From Comamonas sp. lk (GTDB lineage: Bacteria; Pseudomonadota; Gammaproteobacteria; Burkholderiales; Burkholderiaceae_C): 64,000 nucleotides of DNA. A model generated the notes under the pieces. The model did no database searches, was not told the origin of the DNA, and was given only the letters and a program-made list of their open reading frames with translations. A program made the translations under genes and the position numbers. Positions 36,930 through 44,920 of this stretch are shown here, in pieces. The stretch covers positions 1,401,732 through 1,465,731 of the forward strand of contig NZ_UOOB01000001.1 of assembly GCF_900564145.1 (NCBI RefSeq), in the 5' to 3' direction. Each line of letters begins with the position of its first letter. Positions within the stretch are counted from its first letter, which is position 1.

Positions 36930-37305
36930 GCTCGTATTCCTCTCGTCGTGCTCGTTGTGGGAAGCGGTCCAGTCTTGGCGGTCTTCTCTGAAAGAGGGAA
37001 GTGCGAGACGCTGGACTTGCGGGCCTGTGGCCATGTTTTGGACTGCAAGGCACGGCTTGCAGTCACACACCTCTACTGTGCCTGCGTAAAGCGCAAGCTG
37101 ACGTATTGTTGACGTATAGATTTATCAATTGTTGTAACAGATGGCGTATCAGGGCCTGCACTTGTATCTACGGGCAAGCAGCTGTGTACTCCGGCAGAAA
37201 AATTGCGCTTGCGAAACGCGGCCAGCGCCGTCGGAATGGATCAGGCGCAGTACAGTACGGGCCGGCATCTCTGGCATGCCGCTCCCCATTTCATAGGACC
37301 GTGCT
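36930..37305. other. divergent region between lipoprotein gene and dedA
   Basis: About 375 bases. A perfect 9-bp hairpin GACTGCAAG/CTTGCAGTC lies at 37041-37064, and TGACGTAT occurs twice, at 37099 and 37110, 11 bp apart. Beyond these, no gene or RNA is recognised. Promoters for both flanking genes must lie here. Confidence 0.5.
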
Positions 37306-37959
37306 TTGGAAATTATTCAGTTCCTGATCGACTTCATCCTGCATATAGACAAGCACCTGGAAGCGTTTGTCGTGGCCTATGGCCCCTGGGTGTACGCCTT
37401 GCTTTTCATCATCGTGTTTGTGGAAACCGGCGTGGTCGTCATGCCCTTCCTGCCCGGTGATTCGCTGATGTTCATCGTGGGTGCGCTGTGCGGCGCAGGC
37501 TTTATGAGCTATCCGCTGGCCGTGGTCGTGCTGCTGGCGGCCGCCATTTTGGGCGACCAGTGCAATTACTCGATTGGCCGCTATTTCGGACCCAAGGTGT
37601 TTCAGTGGGAAAACTCGCGCTGGTTCAACCGCAAGGCCTTTGATCAGGCCCATGGGTTTTACGAACGCTATGGCGGCGTCACCATTATCCTGGCCCGCTT
37701 CATGCCGTTCATCCGCACCTTTGCGCCCTTTGTGGCCGGTGTGGCGCAGATGAGCCGCTCCAAGTTCTCCCTGTTCAATGTGGTGGGCGCCTTCCTGTGG
37801 GTGGTGGGCATCAGCGCTGCAGGTTTCTTCTTCGGCAATATGGAATGGGTGAAGAACAACCTGGAGAAAATCATCTGGGGCCTGATTCTGGTGCCGGGGC
37901 TGATTGCCGTGTTTGGTGCCTGGCGCGCGGGCCGCGCAGAAAAGACTGGTGCCGCCTGA
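37306..37959 (+). CDS. DedA family inner-membrane protein
   Basis: A 217-residue DedA/SNARE-associated (VTT-fold) membrane protein. Typical marks are VETGVVVMPFLPGDSLMFIVG, the acidic DQCNYSIGRYFG and FYERYGGVTIILARFMPFIRTFAPFVAG, which contains the arginines conserved in the family. DedA proteins act in envelope homeostasis and lipid-carrier (undecaprenyl phosphate) or phospholipid flipping. The start codon is TTG at 37306 with AGGA nine bases upstream; no better in-frame start exists nearby. Confidence 0.9.
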   Translation: MEIIQFLIDFILHIDKHLEAFVVAYGPWVYALLFIIVFVETGVVVMPFLPGDSLMFIVGALCGAGFMSYPLAVVVLLAAAILGDQCNYSIGRYFGPKVFQWENSRWFNRKAFDQAHGFYERYGGVTIILARFMPFIRTFAPFVAGVAQMSRSKFSLFNVVGAFLWVVGISAAGFFFGNMEWVKNNLEKIIWGLILVPGLIAVFGAWRAGRAEKTGAA

Positions 37960-38027
37960 GTCTGACACTAGCGAATTTAATAGCTGCAACCCCAGACATT
38001 GAAAAGACTGGCAGCTGTTCTGACATG

Positions 38028-38056
38028 AAAAAAGCCCCGAAGTTCGGGGCTTTTTT
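38028..38056. terminator. bidirectional terminator
   Basis: AAAAAAGCCCCG-AAGTT-CGGGGCTTTTTT is a 12-bp perfect stem with U-runs on both strands. It serves the convergent dedA gene and the second glycine-zipper gene. Confidence 0.9.
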
Positions 38057-38070
38057 CATGGGGGCGAGGA

Positions 38071-38298
38071 TCAGCGGTGGCCGTCGTTGCGCTTGCCCAC
38101 TTCATTGCCAATCAGCGCGCCGGCGGCTGCACCGCCTACGGTGCCCAGCGTGCCGCCGAACAAGGCATTGCCCGCTACGCCACCGGCCACGGCACCCACG
38201 CCCGTGCCAATCTGCGCGTTGCTGGGGTTGGTGGAGCAGCCTGCCATGGCAAAGCTCAGGGCGGCGATAGAGGCCAGGGTCAAAGTACGGATAGTCAT
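38071..38298 (-). CDS. glycine-zipper lipoprotein (paralog)
   Basis: A 75-residue small lipoprotein with signal peptide and lipobox AMAGC at residues ~17-21, then the glycine-zipper pair GTGVGAVAGGVAGNALFGG and LGTVGGAAAGALIGNEVG. It is clearly paralogous to 36681-36929 over the whole mature region. An AAGGAG ribosome site precedes the ATG. Confidence 0.85.
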   Translation of the reverse strand: MTIRTLTLASIAALSFAMAGCSTNPSNAQIGTGVGAVAGGVAGNALFGGTLGTVGGAAAGALIGNEVGKRNDGHR

Positions 38299-38423
38299 TC
38301 AGTTCTCCTTTGAGCGGTGGCGAAAGGACGGGACTAGATGCCGGAAGACCTGAACGTCACCTTTGATGAACATAGGCCCATGGTGCGTTGCAAAAGCGGC
38401 GCCACCAGTAGGAAAGCACCTCT

Positions 38424-38443
38424 AGCCCCTGTACCCAGGGGCT
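38424..38443. other. perfect hairpin in the lipoprotein leader region
   Basis: AGCCCCTG-TACC-CAGGGGCT forms an 8-bp perfect stem without a U-run. It lies between amiC and the lipoprotein gene, 70 bases past the amiC stop and 126 bases upstream of the next start. It could be a 3' end processing hairpin or a regulatory leader. Confidence 0.35.
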
Positions 38444-38512
38444 GGATGGACGTAATAAATCGTTGATGAGGTGACGGTTCTTTGCAGAAAGTAGCTTGAT
38501 GTGTCGCAGGGC

Positions 38513-40000
38513 CTACACCGAACGGCTGCGCGCCAGCGGCGGGTTGTGGGCAAAGTATTTGCGTATGCCGACCATCAGGGCGTCGGCCAGCTGCTCCTGA
38601 TAGGCGCTGCTGCGCAGCTTGGCCTCTTCCTCTGGGTTGCTGATGAAGGCGGTTTCCACCAGCACGCTGGGAATGTCGGGAGCCTTGAGCACGGCAAAAC
38701 CGGCCTGCTCGACCTTGCTTTTATGCAGCTTGGCCATGCTGCCGATTTCTCCCAGCAGCGAATTTCCCAGCTTCAGGCTGTCCTTGATCTGGGCCGTGGT
38801 GCTCATGTCCAGCAGCATGCGCTGAACATGCTGGTCCTGCAGACCGCCGACGTTGAGACCGCCGACCAGATCGGCCTGGTTCTCCTTGTTGGCCAGCCAG
38901 CGCGCAGCCGTGCTGGAGGCTCCACGCTCGCTGAGCGCGAACACGCTGGCACCGCGCGCGGTCGGGGTGGTGAAGGCATCGGCATGGATGCTGATGAACA
39001 GGTCAGCCTGCACGCGACGGGCTTTGTCCACGCGGGTGGCCAGGGGCACGAAAAAGTCGGCATCGCGGGTCATGAAGGCGCGCATGGGATTGCCGCCGAT
39101 ATGGGCATCGTTGATGCGTTCGCGCAGCAGATGGCCGATCTTGAGCACCACGTCTTTTTCGCGCAGACCGCTGGGGCCGGTGGCGCCGGGATCTTCACCG
39201 CCATGGCCGGGGTCCAGCGCCACGATGATGATGCGGTCCGTACGGCGCGAGGTGGCGATGTTGACCGAGGGGGGGCGAGGTGCTGGCGGCGGCACGGGAG
39301 TCGGTGCCGGGCGCGGTGCCGGAGCCTGGGCAATGGCCACCGGGGGCGGTGTTGGCGTCGCAGTGCTGCGCTGTGCAATCAGATCACCCAGCGGGTCTGC
39401 CTGGGGCGGCTGCGGTGCGGTGGCCACGGCAGGCGGTGGTGTGGCGATCATGCCGGACGCGCCGGCCGAACCTGCGGCACCGGCAACGACGCTGCTGGAT
39501 CCGGCTTCGCGCAGGCGGTCGGCAATCAGATCGGCCAGCGGATCCACGGCCTTGGCCGGGTACAGATCCAGCACCAGGCGGTTCTTGTAGGGGGAAATCG
39601 GCGGCAAGGTAAAGACCTGGGGCCGTGCTTCCTGCTTGAGGTCGATCACCAGACGCACCACGCCGGGAGCGAACTGTCCCACGCGGATGCTGGCGATATT
39701 GGGGTCGTCGGGCCTGACCTTGGCGACCAGTTCCTTCAGGGCCGGGTTCAAGTCCAGCCCTTCCACATCCACGGCCAGGCGAGGGGGGGAGGGAACGAAG
39801 ACCGGTTTGGCAGTCAGAGGAATATCGGACTCCAGCGTGACTCGCGAATAGTCGGGCGCGGGCCAGACGCGCACGGCCACAATGCTGGCACCCTGGGCCA
39901 GATGCTGGCGTCCCAGTAGCAAGACGACGCCGCCCGCCTGCAGCAGGCTACGGCGCGACAGACCAAAGGGAAATGGGGTGGAGGATGGGGTTTTGCTCAT
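38513..40000 (-). CDS. amiC: N-acetylmuramoyl-L-alanine amidase with AMIN domain
   Basis: A 495-residue periplasmic cell-wall amidase that cleaves septal peptidoglycan. A Tat signal is present (LSRRSLLQAGGVVLLLG, residues ~14-30). Next come an AMIN domain (~40-150), a Pro/Ala-rich linker (~155-255) containing the repeated DPLADLIADR / DPLGDLIAQR pair, and an Amidase_3 catalytic domain (~260-485). Zinc-ligand motifs DPGHGGEDPG and ISIHADAF are intact. The ATG overlaps the tsaE stop by four bases, an arrangement common in beta- and gamma-proteobacteria. Confidence 0.94.
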   Translation of the reverse strand: MSKTPSSTPFPFGLSRRSLLQAGGVVLLLGRQHLAQGASIVAVRVWPAPDYSRVTLESDIPLTAKPVFVPSPPRLAVDVEGLDLNPALKELVAKVRPDDPNIASIRVGQFAPGVVRLVIDLKQEARPQVFTLPPISPYKNRLVLDLYPAKAVDPLADLIADRLREAGSSSVVAGAAGSAGASGMIATPPPAVATAPQPPQADPLGDLIAQRSTATPTPPPVAIAQAPAPRPAPTPVPPPAPRPPSVNIATSRRTDRIIIVALDPGHGGEDPGATGPSGLREKDVVLKIGHLLRERINDAHIGGNPMRAFMTRDADFFVPLATRVDKARRVQADLFISIHADAFTTPTARGASVFALSERGASSTAARWLANKENQADLVGGLNVGGLQDQHVQRMLLDMSTTAQIKDSLKLGNSLLGEIGSMAKLHKSKVEQAGFAVLKAPDIPSVLVETAFISNPEEEAKLRSSAYQEQLADALMVGIRKYFAHNPPLARSRSV

Positions 40001-40518
40001 GCCTTGAATGCTTCAAGCACAGTGCAGCCGGCAGGGGTCATGCCTTTGAGCGTGACCTGTCGCTGCATATCGTCAATTGCTTCGATATAAATAGCTACAT
40101 CCGCAACCGGGGTGACGGCTGCGGCCTTCTCGGGCCATTCTGCCAGCTTGAGGCCGGGGCTGGCGAAAATGTCGCGAAAACCGGCGTCTTCCCACTCGCG
40201 CGGATCATCGAAGCGATAAAAGTCAAAGTGCCAGACGCTGAGCTCGCCGGCCTCGTGCGGCTCCACCACGGCATAGGTGGGGCTTTTGATGCGGCCTTGC
40301 ACACCCAGGGCGCGCAGCCAGTGGCGGACTAAGGTGGTCTTGCCTGCGCCTAGATCGCCGTGCAGCGTCACATAGGCGTTGCGCAGCTGTGGCAGGGCGG
40401 CCAGCGTCTGGGCAAAACGCTGGGTATCTTGTTCGTCGCGCCAGAGTATCTGCAGCTGCTGGGGCGCAGGTGAGGCTTGGTTTCCTACAATCTGGGGAGT
40501 ATGTTGAGCAGCAGTCAA
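39997..40518 (-). CDS. tsaE: tRNA threonylcarbamoyladenosine biosynthesis ATPase TsaE
   Basis: TsaE (173 aa as called) is the ATPase partner of TsaB/TsaD in t6A37 synthesis. Motifs: Walker A HGDLGAGKTTLVRHWL, IKSPTYAVVEPHEAG, the HFDFYRFDDP segment and the Trp-Pro in LAEWPEKAAA. No ATG or GTG occurs in frame between the conserved region and the divergent queG gene. The best start is TTG 40518, with AAAGGA five bases upstream, which places the tsaE 5' end 18 bases inside queG. CTG or ATT starts nearer the conserved core cannot be excluded. Confidence 0.88.
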   Translation of the reverse strand: MTAAQHTPQIVGNQASPAPQQLQILWRDEQDTQRFAQTLAALPQLRNAYVTLHGDLGAGKTTLVRHWLRALGVQGRIKSPTYAVVEPHEAGELSVWHFDFYRFDDPREWEDAGFRDIFASPGLKLAEWPEKAAAVTPVADVAIYIEAIDDMQRQVTLKGMTPAGCTVLEAFKA

Positions 40519-41589
40519 TTGGTTCCTTTGATGCAAGCCTGGGCTCGCGAGCTGGGATTTTCCCAAATCGGCGTGGCAGGTGTGGATTTGTCCTCGGCCG
40601 AGCCCGGTTTGCAGCAGTGGCTGGAGCAGGGCTTTCATGGCGAGATGCATTACATGCAAGCCCATGGCTTGAAACGAGCCCGCCCTGCGCAATTAGTTCC
40701 CGGTACGGTAAGCGTAATCACCGCCCGCATGGATTATTTACCACGGGATACAGAAAAAGGCTGGCAGGCTGTGGAATGGGCGCGTCTGGGACGACCTAGC
40801 GAAGGCATTGTCTCCGTCTATGCCCGTGGGCGTGACTATCACAAGGTGCTGCGCAACCGGCTGCAGAAGCTGGCCGAGCGTATTGCCCAGGAGATCGGCC
40901 CGTTCGGCCACCGCGCTTTTACCGATTCGGCCCCGGTGCTGGAGGCCGAACTGGCCAGCCGCAGCGGCCAGGGCTGGCGCGGCAAGCACACGCTGGTGCT
41001 CAGCCGCGAGGCCGGCTCCATGTTTTTCCTGGGTGAAATCTATGTGGATTTCGCCATCGACGCCACCGAGCCCGTGACGGCGCACTGCGGCAGCTGCACT
41101 TCCTGCATGGATGCCTGCCCCACGGGCGCCATCATCGCGCCGCACAAGGTGGATGCGCGCCGCTGCATCTCTTACCTGACCATCGAGCACGCAGGCAGCA
41201 TTCCCGAGGACATGCGCCCGCTGCTGGCCAACCGCATCTATGGCTGTGACGACTGCCAGCTGGCCTGCCCCTGGAACAAGTTTGCCCAGCCCAGTCAGCT
41301 GCCGGACTTCGATGCACGAGCCGGCCTAGCCGGTACGCAGCTGGTGCATTTCTTTGCCTGGGATGAGGCCACTTTTTTGCGCGTCACCGAAGGCAGTCCG
41401 ATTCGCCGCATAGGTCATGCCCGCTGGCTGCGCAATGTGGCCGTGGCCCTGGGCAATGCCTGGCGCGAGACGGGGCAGCCCGAGCTGCAGGCCGCATTGC
41501 AAAGCCGGGCCGCTCACCCGGATCCGGTGGTGGCCGAACATGTGGCCTGGGCGCTGGCGCAGCGGGATGCGGCCAATGATTTGAGCTGA
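40501..41589 (+). CDS. queG: epoxyqueuosine reductase
   Basis: A 362-residue cobalamin-dependent enzyme that performs the last step of queuosine synthesis at tRNA position 34. Two [4Fe-4S] cluster motifs are visible, CGSCTSCMDACPTGAI (residues ~198-213) and CDDCQLACPWN (~249-259), and the N-terminal DUF1730 region is present. The C-terminus carries HEAT-like residues (GHARWLRNVAVALGN). ATG 40501 gives MLSSSQLVPLMQAWARELGF and is the best start. Its first codons overlap the divergent tsaE start. Confidence 0.93.
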   Translation: MLSSSQLVPLMQAWARELGFSQIGVAGVDLSSAEPGLQQWLEQGFHGEMHYMQAHGLKRARPAQLVPGTVSVITARMDYLPRDTEKGWQAVEWARLGRPSEGIVSVYARGRDYHKVLRNRLQKLAERIAQEIGPFGHRAFTDSAPVLEAELASRSGQGWRGKHTLVLSREAGSMFFLGEIYVDFAIDATEPVTAHCGSCTSCMDACPTGAIIAPHKVDARRCISYLTIEHAGSIPEDMRPLLANRIYGCDDCQLACPWNKFAQPSQLPDFDARAGLAGTQLVHFFAWDEATFLRVTEGSPIRRIGHARWLRNVAVALGNAWRETGQPELQAALQSRAAHPDPVVAEHVAWALAQRDAANDLS

Positions 41590-41594
41590 ATGAG

Positions 41595-41635
41595 GCTGCA
41601 GCGCTTTTTCATCAAGCGCTGACAGCTATCAATTC
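41595..41635. repeat. dispersed palindrome overlapping a stop codon
   Basis: AGCGCTTTTTCATCAAGCGCT followed by GACAGCTATCAA is a well-preserved centre and right arm of the palindrome family. It lies between convergent queG and the AEC carrier gene and touches the stop codon of the latter, so it may double as a transcription end signal. Confidence 0.65.
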
Positions 41636-42542
41636 AGATGCCAATCAACCACAGGCCAAACGGCAGGCTGAGGACGCCCAGCATGGTGGACAGCGACACC
41701 AGGCTGGCCACAAAGGCGCCGTCATAGCCCATGCGCACGGCCAGCACATAGCATGACGAGGCTGTGGGCATGCTTGAAAACGCCATCAGCGCAATCGCCT
41801 GCGCACCTTGGAGTCCGAACAATCGCACCATGGCAAAGGCAATCAGCGGCTGAATTGCATGGCGGATCAGCAGCAGCTCGCCCGCCAGCAGCTTGTTGCT
41901 GGCCAGGGCGCTGATCTTGAGACCGGCTCCGGCCGCCATCAGCCCCAGCGCAATCGAGGCCGCGCCCAGGCGTGCCACCGGCGTTTCCAGCAACTCGGGA
42001 ATCTTCAGGCCTGCGGCATTGAACAGCAGGGCGCAGACCGTGCTGACGATCAGCGGGTTGCGCAGCAAATGGCCGACAAAATGCTGGCTGCTTCCGCGTG
42101 CCATGGGCCAGACGGCGGCCACATTGAACAGCGGCACGGAGACACCGATCAGCACCGAGACATAGAGCAGACCTTCCGGACCCGCGAGCCGTGATACCAG
42201 TGCCAGCGCGATGAATGAGTTGAAGCGAAACGCCACCTGCGCTGCCGATGCATGGCTGCGCAGGTCGATGCGCCGGCCCAGAAACGGTAGATAGGGCAGG
42301 CCGTAGGTCAGCGCAATACCCAGCAGACCGCCCAGCACGCCAGCGCCCAGCAACTGGCTGGCGTCGCCCCACTGGATAGGATTGCGGGTGATGGAGTGAA
42401 ACAGCAGCACCGGAAACAGCAGGTAGTACACCAGTTGCTCCACGGATTGCCAGACGCTGCGGTTGATGGGCGTGAAGCGGCACAGCACATAGCCCAGCAC
42501 GATGAGCGCGAAATCGGGGAAAAGCAGTTCTAGATAGTTCAC
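41634..42542 (-). CDS. AEC (auxin efflux carrier) family transporter
   Basis: A 302-residue membrane protein with ten apparent helices of the AEC/malonate-decarboxylase-permease-like family. Features are LFPDFALIVLGYVLCRFTPI at the N-terminus, FRFNSFIALALVSRLAGPEG, and SSMPTASSCYVLAVRMGYDG near the C-terminus. Such carriers export or take up small organic acids. Start is uncertain: GTG 42542 (MNYLELLFPDF) is chosen; TTG 42551 would add three residues. No partner genes. Confidence 0.85.
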   Translation of the reverse strand: MNYLELLFPDFALIVLGYVLCRFTPINRSVWQSVEQLVYYLLFPVLLFHSITRNPIQWGDASQLLGAGVLGGLLGIALTYGLPYLPFLGRRIDLRSHASAAQVAFRFNSFIALALVSRLAGPEGLLYVSVLIGVSVPLFNVAAVWPMARGSSQHFVGHLLRNPLIVSTVCALLFNAAGLKIPELLETPVARLGAASIALGLMAAGAGLKISALASNKLLAGELLLIRHAIQPLIAFAMVRLFGLQGAQAIALMAFSSMPTASSCYVLAVRMGYDGAFVASLVSLSTMLGVLSLPFGLWLIGI

Positions 42543-42776
42543 GGCCCGCAAGCATAGGGCCTGTGCCCAGGCCCGAACGTCAAAGCTGTCGCCAAGGTTC
42601 TAGTAGTAATACTTACTGGGCTGCAATCGCTGGTTTGCTACGAAAGTTGATGTGATTCAAAGAAACTGCAGCGATTCAGGGTAAACACTGAGTTTTCGGC
42701 GGCTGAAATAAAACCACAGGTTTTTCTCGGCACTTAGTATGGGACGCTTTCCATAGAAATCATGAGGAGATCCTTG

Positions 42777-43757
42777 ATGAATCGTCGTCTGTACATGGGC
42801 CTGACTGTGGCTCTGGCAACTGCTGGTTTTTCGACCGCTGTGATGGCTCAGGCCAGCTACCCCACCAAGCCCATCAAGTTGCTGGTGCCTTTTGCGGCCG
42901 GCGGCACGACCGACATCATCGCCCGCGTGATCGCCGATCCGCTGGGCAAGGAACTGGGTCAACCCGTGATCGTGGACAACAAGGGCGGCGGCGGTGGTGT
43001 GATCGGTGCGATGGAAACCTCGCGTCAAAAGCCCGATGGCTACAACCTGGGTATTTCCACGCTCTCGACCATGGCCACCAACCCGGCCATCAACCCCAAG
43101 ACCCCGTACAACCCGCTGACGGACTTCACGCCCATCATCAATATTGCGGCCACGCCCAATGTGATCGCCGTGAATCCCAAGTTTGCAGGCTCGGCCAACT
43201 ACAAGGCATTCGAGGCCGAACTCAAGGCCCATGCCGGCAAGTATTCCTACGGCTCGTCGGGTACGGGCGGCATCCAGCACATGCTGATGGAGCTGTACAA
43301 GTCGCTGACCGGCATCCAGATGACCCACGTGCCTTATCGCGGCGCAGGTCCTGCCCTCAATGATGCGGTTGCCGGCCAGATCCCTATGATTCTGGACAAT
43401 CTGCCATCGGCTCTGCCCTTCATCAAGGACAACCGCCTCAAGGCCGTGGTCGTGGCCGCGCCTCAGCGTCTGGCCGTGCTGCCCGATGTGCCCACCTTCA
43501 AGGAAGTGGGTCTGGAGCAGGTGAACCGCATGGCTTCTTACGGCATCCTGGGTCCCAAGGGCATGGACAAGGCCACCGTGGACAAGATCAACGCGGCCGT
43601 GCGCAAGGTGCTGCAGGACCCTGCGGTGAAAAAGCGCATCGAGGACACCGGCTCGCTGGTGGTGGGTAACACCCCCGAGCAGTTTGCCAAGGAACTCAAG
43701 GATGAGTACGAAACCTACAAGCAGGTGGTGGCCAAGCAAAAGCTGACGCTGGACTAA
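42777..43757 (+). CDS. tripartite tricarboxylate transporter-type (Bug) binding protein
   Basis: A 326-residue periplasmic protein with a Sec signal (MNRRLYMGLTVALATAGF, cleavage near VMAQA, residue ~23). Bug-family marks: IKLLVPFAAGGTTDIIARVIAD, VIVDNKGGGGGVIGAMETSR, THVPYRGAGPALNDAVAGQ. ATG 42777 is chosen because GAGGAGA lies upstream. It is a single-gene transcript ending in a clear terminator and has no TctA/TctB genes nearby, as is usual for the many Bug paralogs of this bacterial order. Ligand unknown. Confidence 0.9.
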   Translation: MNRRLYMGLTVALATAGFSTAVMAQASYPTKPIKLLVPFAAGGTTDIIARVIADPLGKELGQPVIVDNKGGGGGVIGAMETSRQKPDGYNLGISTLSTMATNPAINPKTPYNPLTDFTPIINIAATPNVIAVNPKFAGSANYKAFEAELKAHAGKYSYGSSGTGGIQHMLMELYKSLTGIQMTHVPYRGAGPALNDAVAGQIPMILDNLPSALPFIKDNRLKAVVVAAPQRLAVLPDVPTFKEVGLEQVNRMASYGILGPKGMDKATVDKINAAVRKVLQDPAVKKRIEDTGSLVVGNTPEQFAKELKDEYETYKQVVAKQKLTLD

Positions 43758-43770
43758 GCGCGGCTTTGCC

Positions 43771-43807
43771 AAAGCCCGGTGTGCCTTTCAGGTCGCCGGG
43801 CTTTTTT
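43771..43807 (+). terminator. terminator of the Bug gene at 42777
   Basis: AAAGCCCGG (43771-43779) pairs with CCGGGCTTT (43796-43804), followed by further T residues. The loop is 16 bases long. Confidence 0.75.
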
Positions 43808-43823
43808 GCGTCCGGTGACTCAT

Positions 43824-43858
43824 GATTCGATAGCTGCTTGCGGTTTACTTATATGGGC
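43824..43858. repeat. dispersed palindrome, left arm only
   Basis: GATTCGATAGCTGCTTGCGG matches the left arm of the family; the right arm is absent. It lies between the Bug gene terminator and xerD. Confidence 0.5.
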
Positions 43859-43924
43859 TGAACGAGGTTTTCTCTTGATTTTTTCTGAGCACGAGCCACC
43901 AGTGGAGTGTGTAATCTAGCGCCC

Positions 43925-44920
43925 ATGCCCGAAGCCGATTTGCCCTTGCCGCATTCCCAGACCCCACAGATTCTCGCCAAGTCCAAGCGAGCAAAGCCTT
44001 TGCCTGACGACTGGCCTCAGCCTTTGCCCGCCAGCCTGGATGCCATGGATTTGTTCATAGATGCCTTGCTGCTGGAAGACGGACTCTCGCGCAACACGCT
44101 GGGTGCTTACCGCCGCGATTTGCAGGCTTTTGGGCGCTGGCTGGCGCGCAGCGAAACGCTGAAACATCTGGATGCGGCGACCGAAGCAGATCTGCAGGAC
44201 TATTTTGCAGCGCGGGTGGATGAGACCCGCGCCACCTCGTCAAACCGGCGTTTGACGGTGCTGCGCCGCTACTACCACTGGGCGCTGCGTGAAAAGCGCG
44301 TCAGCGCCGACCCTACGGTGCGGCTGCTGGCTGCCAAGCAGGCGCCGCGCATGCCCAAGACGCTGACCCAGGCCCAGGTGGACGCACTGCTCAAGGCCCC
44401 GGATACCGATACGGCGCTGGGCCTGCGCGACCGCGCCATGCTGGAACTGATGTATGCCAGCGGCCTGCGTGTGAGCGAGCTGGTGGGCCTGTGTCTGCAC
44501 GAGCTCGATCTGCGCGCCGGCGTGCTGCGCGTGACGGGCAAGGGCCGCAAGGAGAGGCTGGTGCCGTTTGGCCAGGAGGCACAGTGGTGGCTGGAGAAAT
44601 ATCTGCAGCAGGCGCGTGCCGGCATCTTGGGCGGACAGCGGGCCGACGCGGTGTTTGTCACCCAGCGCGGCGCGGGCATGAGCCGGGTGATGTTCTGGGT
44701 CATCGTCAAGAAATGCGCGCAGCTTGCGGGGGTGAACTCACCGCTGTCGCCGCACACGCTGCGCCATGCTTTTGCCACGCATTTGCTCAACCATGGTGCG
44801 GATTTGCGCGTGGTCCAGATGCTGCTGGGTCATGCCGATATCTCCACCACCACCATCTACACCCATGTGGCGCGCGAGCGGCTCAAGGCCTTGCATGCCG
44901 AGCACCACCCGCGCGGCTGA
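43925..44920 (+). CDS. xerD: tyrosine recombinase XerD
   Basis: A 331-residue tyrosine recombinase that resolves chromosome dimers at dif. Catalytic residues are visible in order: Arg in ASGLRVSELVGL, Lys in VTGKGRKERLVPFG, His-x-x-Arg in SPHTLRHAFATHLL, and His and Tyr in LLGHADISTTTIYTHV. An N-terminal extension of ~35 residues precedes the usual SAM-like domain (MDLFIDALLLEDGLSRNTLG). ATG 43925 is chosen; GTG 43907 is an alternative. Its stop abuts, with no gap, the stop of the convergent oxidoreductase-like gene. Confidence 0.92.
   Translation: MPEADLPLPHSQTPQILAKSKRAKPLPDDWPQPLPASLDAMDLFIDALLLEDGLSRNTLGAYRRDLQAFGRWLARSETLKHLDAATEADLQDYFAARVDETRATSSNRRLTVLRRYYHWALREKRVSADPTVRLLAAKQAPRMPKTLTQAQVDALLKAPDTDTALGLRDRAMLELMYASGLRVSELVGLCLHELDLRAGVLRVTGKGRKERLVPFGQEAQWWLEKYLQQARAGILGGQRADAVFVTQRGAGMSRVMFWVIVKKCAQLAGVNSPLSPHTLRHAFATHLLNHGADLRVVQMLLGHADISTTTIYTHVARERLKALHAEHHPRG

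Noticed and set aside
43925-44920. Tyrosine recombinase considered as a phage or island integrase
   Set aside because: The sequence is XerD-like in length and motifs, with no tRNA, attachment repeats or phage genes nearby.
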